NCBI GenBank assembly: GCA_016718035.1
Contig: JADKEK010000014.1
Location: 1 to 64,000, forward strand
DNA: 64,000 bases
Direction of reading: 5' to 3'
Source of the DNA: Bacteroidota bacterium
GTDB lineage: Bacteria; Bacteroidota; Bacteroidia; Chitinophagales; BACL12
A program made the translations under genes and the position numbers. Below, in pieces: positions 58,214 through 64,000 of the stretch; positions within the stretch are counted from its first letter, which is position 1; every line of letters begins with the position of its first letter. Below the pieces are notes generated by a model. That model searched no databases. It was not told the origin of the DNA and worked only from the letters and a program-made list of their open reading frames with translations.

Positions 58214-58735
58214 TTGATAAAAAGCATCAAAAATATTTTATTCGGAAGGTTTATTCGTTCAAAACCTTATACAGATACCTATGAGCGAAAAACAAAGGAA
58301 TATGCCAAGATTAAAACAATGGCTTTTCTTGTTGATGGTTCTGACCCAATTGCATTGAGAGAACTCATTAATTATTTGCATAAATATATCGATGAAGGAA
58401 AAAAAATCAGCTTTATCGGATATGTAAAAAAATTACCTCCGTTTGAAGATGAAGATATTATTTGGGTAACCAACAAAGACATGAACTGGATTGGTATTCC
58501 CAAGATGCAAAAAATTAAACACTTCATTGAAAAAGATTTTGATGTGCTAATCAACACCTCGATGCAGGTAAACCGGCCACTGGAATACATTTCAACCTAC
58601 AGCAAAGCTGCACTTCGTATAGGTAAATTCGACCCAAAAAAAACGTATTGTTACGACTTTATGATGCGCATCGAACATGATAATATTTACGCCTATCTCG
58701 AACAGGTGGAACATTATTTGAAAATGGTGAAATAA
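58214..58735 (+). CDS. DUF6913-like conserved protein of Bacteroidota
   Basis: A 173-residue cytoplasmic protein with a TTG start, between accA and dapA. LVDGSDPIALRELINYLHKY, DEDIIWVTNKDMNWIGIP, and FDVLINTSMQVNRPLEYIST match a small Bacteroidota-only family that I know next to dapA (DUF6913). The function is unknown. No catalytic motif is evident; the fold looks alpha/beta. Confidence 0.7.
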   Translation: MIKSIKNILFGRFIRSKPYTDTYERKTKEYAKIKTMAFLVDGSDPIALRELINYLHKYIDEGKKISFIGYVKKLPPFEDEDIIWVTNKDMNWIGIPKMQKIKHFIEKDFDVLINTSMQVNRPLEYISTYSKAALRIGKFDPKKTYCYDFMMRIEHDNIYAYLEQVEHYLKMVK

Positions 58736-58825
58736 ACCCGAATTTGTTTATACGCAACAAGTATAATTACTCCACTTTTTTACTCAACTTTGTATTTTAT
58801 TTTTCGCTAACTACAAATTTCCGTT

Positions 58826-59740
58826 ATGCATAAATATTCTGTTTCCGTAACTCATAAATTTAGAGGAACCGGTGTTGCATTGGTTACCCCATTTAATAAT
58901 GATGGCAGTATAGATTTTACAGGATTAAACAAACTCATCAACCACGTTATTGATGGTGGTGTGGAATATCTGGTAGCCATGGGCACAACCGGCGAAAGTG
59001 CAACGCTTTCGGAACAGGAACGCTTTGAAATTATCGATTTCACCTTGGCAGCTTCAAATGGCAGAGTGCCTGTTGTTGGCGGTTTTGGCGGGAATAATAC
59101 CATGGAAATTATCCATAGCATTCAACGTTATAAATCACATTGCAGCGGCAAAAAGTATATCGATGCCATTTTAATTGCTTCACCTTATTATAATAAACCT
59201 TCACAGGAAGGTATTTATCAGCATTACATAGCCATTGACCAAGTGGTTGAGGTGCCAATTATTTTATATAATGTGCCGGGAAGAACAAGCTCTAATATGG
59301 AGGCAGCTACAACTGTTCGTTTGGCTAATGACGCGAAACATGTAATTGCCATTAAAGAAGCCAGCGGCAATTTTGTGCAATGTATGCGCATTATTCGCGA
59401 TGCGCCGGCAGGTTTTTTAGTTATAAGTGGTGATGACCCAATCACTTTGCCATTTATTGCAATGGGCATGCAGGGTGTTATTTCGGTGGTAGGAAATGCT
59501 TATCCGAAAGATTTTTCCAATATGGTGCGCGAAAGTTTGCAACATCAATTCAGCACTGCCAATCCTTTACATTATAAACTACTTGATTTTACAGAACTCA
59601 TTTTCAAAGAAGGAAGTCCCGCAGGTGTAAAATACGCACTTAAAAAACTGGGTGTTTGTGGCGATAAAGTGCGCTTGCCTTTATGGAAAATAAGTGATGG
59701 GCTTGAAAAGCAACTGGATGATTGTATGGGGAAGATGTAA
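58826..59740 (+). CDS. dapA: 4-hydroxy-tetrahydrodipicolinate synthase
   Basis: A 304-residue aldolase-type enzyme that condenses pyruvate with aspartate semialdehyde in lysine/diaminopimelate synthesis. GVALVTPFNNDGSIDF, AMGTTGESATL, PYYNKPSQEGIYQHY (with the catalytic tyrosine), LYNVPGRTSSNM and IAIKEASGN with the Schiff-base lysine are all present. The length is normal. The partner dapD lies at 47281, so the pathway is split across this window. Confidence 0.95.
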   Translation: MHKYSVSVTHKFRGTGVALVTPFNNDGSIDFTGLNKLINHVIDGGVEYLVAMGTTGESATLSEQERFEIIDFTLAASNGRVPVVGGFGGNNTMEIIHSIQRYKSHCSGKKYIDAILIASPYYNKPSQEGIYQHYIAIDQVVEVPIILYNVPGRTSSNMEAATTVRLANDAKHVIAIKEASGNFVQCMRIIRDAPAGFLVISGDDPITLPFIAMGMQGVISVVGNAYPKDFSNMVRESLQHQFSTANPLHYKLLDFTELIFKEGSPAGVKYALKKLGVCGDKVRLPLWKISDGLEKQLDDCMGKM

Positions 59741-59914
59741 ATGGAACTTACCTTTAAAAATGCGGAAAATTATTTTTTCTTTTTAGTTGAATTTGCTTTT
59801 CATTTATAATTTAAGTCAACTTGGTTGAGTTGTATATTAATCATACAGAGAAGCGACTAATACAACCTGTTTTGTTATTATTTAGTTTTAATATTAATCA
59901 ATAATAAAATCACT

Positions 59915-60370
59915 ATGAATAATATAAAATCGACAAGTTTCATATTCCTATTATTTGTTTTGCTGACAAGTTGTGCAAATAAATCGGATAAACATGCACA
60001 CGACGAATCTGCAACTACACAACAGCACGAAGAGGAAAGTAAAACCCTTTATCTCAACAATGGAGAAAAGTGGTTGGTGAATGAAGAAATGAAGCCCTAC
60101 ATTTTAGATGCAGAAAGTATTTTGAATAGTTATGTTGCCAATGGAACAAACGATTATAAACAACTTGCTACACAACTAAAAGAAAAAAACGCAGCACTAA
60201 TTAAAAGCTGTACCATGTCGGGCGAAAGTCATGAGGTTTTACATATTTGGTTACATCCGCATCTTGCATTAACCGATTCGCTTATGCAGGCAAGTAGTAT
60301 TGAAGAAGCAAATAAAACAATAACTGCTTTGCAAAATTCATTAACTTCGTATCATGCGTATTTTCAATAA
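59915..60370 (+). CDS. Hypothetical lipoprotein with a His-rich segment
   Basis: A 151-residue lipoprotein with the lipobox at Cys20 (FVLLTSC). The first mature part is rich in His, Asp and Glu (KHAHDESATTQQHEEES), followed by helices including CTMSGESHEVLHIWLHPHL. The HxWLHPH cluster suggests metal contact, and similar small lipoproteins occur in metal-handling loci. No recognised family. Single gene with an A/T-rich upstream region. Confidence 0.65.
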   Translation: MNNIKSTSFIFLLFVLLTSCANKSDKHAHDESATTQQHEEESKTLYLNNGEKWLVNEEMKPYILDAESILNSYVANGTNDYKQLATQLKEKNAALIKSCTMSGESHEVLHIWLHPHLALTDSLMQASSIEEANKTITALQNSLTSYHAYFQ

Positions 60371-60436
60371 TGTGGTGCAAACCCAAGAAAATATTATGTT
60401 ATTGAATTAAACCAATTAATCTGTTGTGGTAAAAGT

Positions 60437-60691
60437 ATGTTATATCGATTCCTAACATTACTGGTAAACATTGTTGATTGGCTTAAAGTTGCCATTTTCC
60501 CATTTGCAATTGGTTTAGCGATAGCGCTTATTCCTATTTTGTTGCATCCTTGTTCTAAAACCGTAAAACTAGGATTGATAATTATTACACTTAGCGGAAT
60601 TTTTGGAATAATTTGGGCAACTAAAATCTGGCTATCTAAAAAACCCAAACATTATATTTCCAAATTCAGAACCAGGAACGAAGTAGATTAG
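60437..60691 (+). CDS. Small membrane protein
   Basis: An 84-residue frame with two probable membrane helices (LKVAIFPFAIGLAIALIPIL and LGLIIITLSGIFGIIWATKI) and a basic C-terminus. It begins 66 bases after the lipoprotein gene on the same strand. It has no recognisable motif; the coherent hydrophobic pattern is the main support for its being real. Confidence 0.5.
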   Translation: MLYRFLTLLVNIVDWLKVAIFPFAIGLAIALIPILLHPCSKTVKLGLIIITLSGIFGIIWATKIWLSKKPKHYISKFRTRNEVD

Positions 60692-61064
60692 CCGCATAAC
60701 GTTGAATACTATTTAAGTATGTGAATTGTATTTTATATTGCACTTGCCTACCGAAATCAATGTTTGGTCGAAATTGTAAAATGCCCTCCTCTCCTATTTT
60801 CAATATTTTATGATGCATTCAATAAAAGTGTCAACTATATGTTTTTAATAAACGAGGTGCAATCGCGCCTAAATAACCTAAAAAGTGATTCACAGTTGCA
60901 ACTCATTTTTATTAAATAGATTTGTTTTTATTTTAAATACATGTTGTTGGTTTGGGTTTAATAAATTGCATAAACGAACATCGTAACCCTCAAAAAAAAA
61001 GTCCGCCGAGGCGGACCAAAATAATCTGAATGCGAAATACATCGCAATGAGGAGGGACTAAAAA
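60692..61064. other. Intergenic stretch without genes
   Basis: About 370 A/T-rich bases. Apart from the minus-strand terminator at 60992-61016 I see no coding, RNA or repeat structure. Confidence 0.5.
60992..61016 (-). terminator. Rho-independent terminator after the histone-like gene
   Basis: On the minus strand GTCCGCC pairs with GGCGGAC across a 2-base loop (tight stem) and is followed by a run of nine T. It lies 49 bases past the stop at 61065. Confidence 0.8.
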
Positions 61065-61253
61065 TTACACCTTCATTTTTCTAGACTCCAGTACTTCTTT
61101 ACGGAGTTCGGTGGAAATTTCTTTTATGTCCTGCAGACTTTTACGCATGCGGGTTCCTGCCGTTTTATTACCTTTTAAGGAATACTTAATCATGTCTTCT
61201 TCGGCAAGAGCAACAAGGGCTTTGAGTTGGTTAAATTTTTGTTGCATGTTCAT
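61065..61253 (-). CDS. Histone H1-like (Hc1-type) DNA-binding protein
   Basis: A 62-residue, basic, helical protein. The string NQLKALVALAEEDMIKYSLK followed by GNKTAGTRMRKSLQDIKEIS matches the short Hc1-like histones that are common in Bacteroidota; chlamydial Hc1 is the named relative. The lysine-rich tail of longer members is missing. It likely binds DNA without sequence preference and helps compact the nucleoid. Single gene with its own terminator. Confidence 0.82.
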   Translation of the reverse strand: MNMQQKFNQLKALVALAEEDMIKYSLKGNKTAGTRMRKSLQDIKEISTELRKEVLESRKMKV

Positions 61254-61374
61254 AAAATAAAGTGTGTTAAAAAAAACAGTTACAATGTTTGGCAGGGTTC
61301 AAATGCCAAAAATGTTTTAAGGAGACGCAATATAGTAAAAATGCCGGAAAATACCTTTCCGGCATTTAAAAAAA

Positions 61375-62616
61375 TTATATTTTAACTAAGTCTTCTTTCA
61401 GATAAGCGCCGCTATTAATTTTTTCGCGGATAGCTGAGAAAGCGTCCAATGTTTTTTGGATATCGTCATCTGTATGTGAAGAGGTAGGAATAATACGCAA
61501 CATCAACATCCCTTTAGGGATAACCGGATAGGTAACTGCTGAGCAGAAGATACCGTGGTTTTCGCGCAAATCCACAACCAGGTTGATGGTTTCAGGAATA
61601 CTCACTTGTAAAAATACAGGGGTAACAGGGCTATTGGTATTACCTAAATCGAAACCGCGGCTGCGGAAACCGTCTTGTAATTTATTTACATTATCCCACA
61701 ACTTAGCTTTTAATTCAGGTTTGCTGCGCAATAATTCAAGGCGTTTGAGGTTACCAATTACAATTGGCATTGGTAAGCTTTTCGCATATATCTGCGAGCG
61801 AAGATTGTATCTTAAATACCAGATAACTTCTTTTTCACCCGAAATGAATGCACCGATACTTGCCATTGATTTAGCAAAAGTGGAGAAGTATAAATCGATG
61901 CCATCCTGACAACCTTGTGCTTCACCGGTACCTGCACCGGTTTCACCCATAGTTCCAAAACCATGCGCATCGTCCACTAATAAGCGGAAATTATATTTAG
62001 ATTTCAGGTCAACAATTTCTTTCAGTTTACCCTGATCGCCACCCATTCCAAATACACCTTCAGTGATAACTAATATACCACCGGGAGTGCCTTGAACCAT
62101 TTCGGTAGCACGTTTTAATTGTACTTCGCAATTTTCGATATCGTTGTGGCGGAACACAAAACGTTTGCCCTGATGTAAACGCACACCATCAATAATACAT
62201 GCATGGCTCTCAGCATCATATACAATAACGTCGTGGCGACTGCAAATTGCGTCGATAACGCTCATGATACCCTGATAACCATAATTTAATAAGAATGTAT
62301 CTTCTTTCATTTCAAAAGCACTCAACTCGCGTTCAAGTTGCTCATGATAGTCTGAATTACCACTCATCATACGGCTGCCCATTGGATAGGCAAGACCAAA
62401 CTGCGCTGAAGCTTCAGCATCAATTTTTCTCACTTCCGGATGGTTGGCCAACCCGAGGTAATTGTTTAAACTCCAGGTAATTCTTTCTTTACCTCTAAAG
62501 GTCATTTTCGGGCCAATTTCGCCTTCCAGTTTTGGAAACATCATATAACCATGTGCCACATCACTCCATTTTCCAAGCGGACCTCTGTCTTTTCTTAATT
62601 TGTCAAAAATATCCAT
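61375..62616 (-). CDS. PLP-dependent alpha-oxoamine synthase, serine palmitoyltransferase-like
   Basis: A 413-residue alpha-oxoamine synthase. Hallmarks: WSLNNYLGLANHPEV, GSRMMSGNSDYHEQLERELS, the PLP-binding DDAHGFGTMG, and the Schiff-base lysine near residue 248 in FSTFAKSMASIGAF. The family includes AONS, KBL and serine palmitoyltransferase. The N-terminus MDIFDKLRKDRGPLGKW and the absence of biotin genes nearby fit the Bacteroidota serine palmitoyltransferase that starts sphingolipid synthesis. Glycine C-acetyltransferase is the main alternative. A TATCTTTG box lies 32 bases upstream of the ATG. Confidence 0.78.
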   Translation of the reverse strand: MDIFDKLRKDRGPLGKWSDVAHGYMMFPKLEGEIGPKMTFRGKERITWSLNNYLGLANHPEVRKIDAEASAQFGLAYPMGSRMMSGNSDYHEQLERELSAFEMKEDTFLLNYGYQGIMSVIDAICSRHDVIVYDAESHACIIDGVRLHQGKRFVFRHNDIENCEVQLKRATEMVQGTPGGILVITEGVFGMGGDQGKLKEIVDLKSKYNFRLLVDDAHGFGTMGETGAGTGEAQGCQDGIDLYFSTFAKSMASIGAFISGEKEVIWYLRYNLRSQIYAKSLPMPIVIGNLKRLELLRSKPELKAKLWDNVNKLQDGFRSRGFDLGNTNSPVTPVFLQVSIPETINLVVDLRENHGIFCSAVTYPVIPKGMLMLRIIPTSSHTDDDIQKTLDAFSAIREKINSGAYLKEDLVKI

Positions 62617-62648
62617 AGCTGCTTTAGGTTTACTTTTTTTTAAGGGTG

Positions 62649-62656
62649 CAAAGATA
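62649..62656 (-). promoter_or_regulatory. -7 promoter box of the serine palmitoyltransferase-like gene
   Basis: TATCTTTG on the minus strand matches TAnnTTTG, 32 bases before the ATG at 62616. It is back to back with the bamD promoter region. Confidence 0.4.
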
Positions 62657-62735
62657 TTACCTTAACTTTGGTCTTAAAAATTTAAGACAAAGTTTTCAAT
62701 AAAAATCAATTATCTGCGTTTAAGGTTAAATTTAT

Positions 62736-62743
62736 TAATTTTG
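62736..62743 (+). promoter_or_regulatory. -7 box 8 bases before the bamD start codon
   Basis: TAATTTTG fits TAnnTTTG; 8 bases separate it from the ATG at 62752, giving a predicted leader of only a few bases. Confidence 0.45.
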
Positions 62744-62751
62744 CGCCTCTT

Positions 62752-63608
62752 ATGTTTATTAATCGGGTTATTGCTGTTGCAATTATACTAATTTCTTTTG
62801 GAGTTTTCACCGGCTGTCAGTACGATAAGTTGATGAAAAGTGATGATTTTGATGCAAAACTGGTTAAAGCCCGTGAGTATTATGCAGAGGGCGATTACGC
62901 CAAAGCCTTACCATTGCTTGATCAGCTGCTTACAGTAAAGATTGGAACACCCGAAGAAAAGGAAATCAGATACTACATGGCTTACTGCTATTACGGGCAG
63001 GGCGACTACTTTTCATCATCCAGCCTGTTTAAACAGGTATTCAATATTTTCCCATTGTCGGGCGAAGCCGAAGAGTCTTTGTTTATGAGTGCTAAGTCGA
63101 TGTATGATGCCTCTCCGCGTTACCAGCTCGACCAAACTTACAGCTATAAGGCAATCGAATCGTTTCAGTACTTGCTATAGATGTATATCCAAAAAGCACG
63201 TTGGTGACCGATGCTAACAAGTATATGGACAACCTTAGAGCCAAGCTGGAAGCGAAAATGATTGCCTCAGCTGAACTTTATTACAATACTGAGCATTATC
63301 AAGCGGCAGCAGTTACCTTTAAGAACGTATTACTCGATTTCCCTGATACACGTGATGCCGAGGAAATCAGTTTCAAAATAGTAAACAGCTGGTTCAGTTA
63401 TGCAGGCCAAAGTGTGGTTTGCCGCCGTCCTGAACGCTATGATATGGCTATTGAGAGTTATTTTGATTTTATCAAACAATACCCTCAAAGTTCCAAAGCC
63501 GACCAGGCTAAATCACTTTACGAAAGAAGTATAGCCTTAAAAGACAAAGCCAATAACGAAATAACAACATATAAAATCAATTGCGATGAGCTCACTAAAG
63601 AAAATTAA
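62752..63608 (+). CDS. bamD: Outer-membrane assembly lipoprotein BamD (one frameshift)
   Basis: About 285 residues in two frames joined near 63168; adding one base restores IESFQ-LAIDVYPKSTLVTDA. Lipobox GVFTGC near residue 22. TPR helices follow: KAREYYAEGDYAKALPLLDQ, YYMAYCYYGQGDYFSSSSLF, AELYYNTEHYQAAAVTFKNV and a last pair near the end. BamD holds BamA in the beta-barrel insertion machinery and is normally essential. A true knockout is unlikely, so a sequence error is the best reading. The end overlaps the rpoZ start by 23 bases. Confidence 0.85.
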
Positions 63609-63936
63609 TACACAGTTATCACCTTCAATTGAAGTGCAGAGCCTGAAAACTATTGAAAATAGCTCAGGAAATATCTACAAGTCTATTTTCATGGTAAGCA
63701 AACGTGCTGAACAAATTACTCAGGTAGTTCGTGGTGAATTACACAGTAAATTGGAAGAATTTGCTACCCATCAGGACAATTTGGAAGAAGTATTTGAAAA
63801 CCGTGAGCAGATTGAAATTTCACGTTATTACGAAAAACTGCCTAAAAGCACCCTGATTGCGCTCGAAGAATTCAAAAACGGCCAATTATACTGGCGCGAC
63901 CGCGATGGTGGTGAGGAGACTAAAGAAACTAAATAA
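63586..63936 (+). CDS. rpoZ: DNA-directed RNA polymerase omega subunit (Bacteroidota type)
   Basis: A 116-residue protein with the omega pattern NIYKSIFMVSKRAEQITQVV, corresponding to the R-x-x-A-x-Q helix of RpoZ in this phylum. It sits in the fixed order bamD-rpoZ-coaBC and overlaps both neighbours (23 bases with bamD; TAATG with coaBC). It helps RNA polymerase assembly in the cytoplasm. Confidence 0.85.
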   Translation: MSSLKKINTQLSPSIEVQSLKTIENSSGNIYKSIFMVSKRAEQITQVVRGELHSKLEEFATHQDNLEEVFENREQIEISRYYEKLPKSTLIALEEFKNGQLYWRDRDGGEETKETK

Positions 63937-64000
63937 TGTCCTTACAGGGCAAAAAGATCCTGCTTGGTGTAAGTGGCGGTATAGCTGCTTATAAAAGTGC
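63936..64000 (+). CDS. coaBC: CoaBC flavoprotein, first residues (cut by window edge)
   Basis: Starts at the ATG overlapping the rpoZ stop (TAATG). The 21 visible residues, MSLQGKKILLGVSGGIAAYK and on, are the N-terminus of the phosphopantothenoylcysteine decarboxylase/synthase used in coenzyme A synthesis, with the FMN-binding VSGGIAAYK motif. The gene continues past the window. Confidence 0.85.
   Translation, partial: MSLQGKKILLGVSGGIAAYKS

Overview
The window comes from a member of the Bacteroidota, most likely a free-living or wastewater-type lineage of the Chitinophagales/Saprospiria/Sphingobacteriia kind. The evidence is low GC, start codons without Shine-Dalgarno sites, promoter boxes of the TAnnTTTG type, at least seven secreted proteins ending in a type IX secretion (T9SS type A) sorting domain, a SusC-style carboxypeptidase-regulatory/TonB receptor, an Hc1-like histone, a serine-palmitoyltransferase-like enzyme (sphingolipids) and the conserved bamD-rpoZ-coaBC block at the right edge.

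Left part (about 1-13100, all minus strand): an accessory defence island. Reading in transcription order it holds a small unknown ORF, hsdM, hsdS, a one-TM small protein, a UDG-fold-like protein, two DUF262 (GmrSD/RloF-like) genes with overlapping ends, hsdR, a YgjP-type metallopeptidase and a HipA-like kinase running off the edge. hsdM and hsdS are intact. hsdR carries about seven small indels, and the peptidase is a fusion left by an internal in-frame deletion. The locus therefore looks like a type I R-M system that has lost, or is losing, its restriction arm while keeping methylation and the linked DUF262 genes.

Middle part (13.4-45.6 kb): a peptide-binding lipoprotein, a GT39 glycosyltransferase, an archaemetzincin-like lipoprotein whose 3' end is split by a 166-bp MITE-like element, a large PNGase F-like T9SS protein with a LamG insertion, lolD, an orphan DNA methyltransferase, a LuxR-type HTH protein, a PD40/OmpA protein, an M61 peptidase, an SDR, a TonB-type receptor and a run of T9SS secreted proteins (two with thioredoxin-like CxxC sites, one LTD/CotH). 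Three intergenic spaces carry repeats: a 317-bp inverted-repeat element, a 635-bp composite of tandem 50-bp units flanked by 50-bp direct repeats, and a 311-bp inverted-repeat element with internal triplicated motifs.

Right part (45.7-64 kb): housekeeping genes. These are a DASS transporter divergent from dapD, cca, miaA, a YfcE-type phosphoesterase, hsp20, an aquaporin, a peroxiredoxin, a Nudix protein, a four-gene metal/redox operon (HYC_CC_PP protein, T9SS thioredoxin-like protein, di-haem peroxidase, HMA lipoprotein), accA, a DUF6913-like gene, dapA, an Hc1-like histone, the sphingolipid-type acyltransferase, and bamD-rpoZ-coaBC.

Several genes that should be intact (bamD, a PNGase F-like gene, an LTD/CotH gene, a TPR-like gene, one DUF262 gene) each contain one or two single-base frameshifts, often in homopolymers. 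Assembly error is therefore a live explanation for isolated frameshifts. The cluster in hsdR is much denser than that background.
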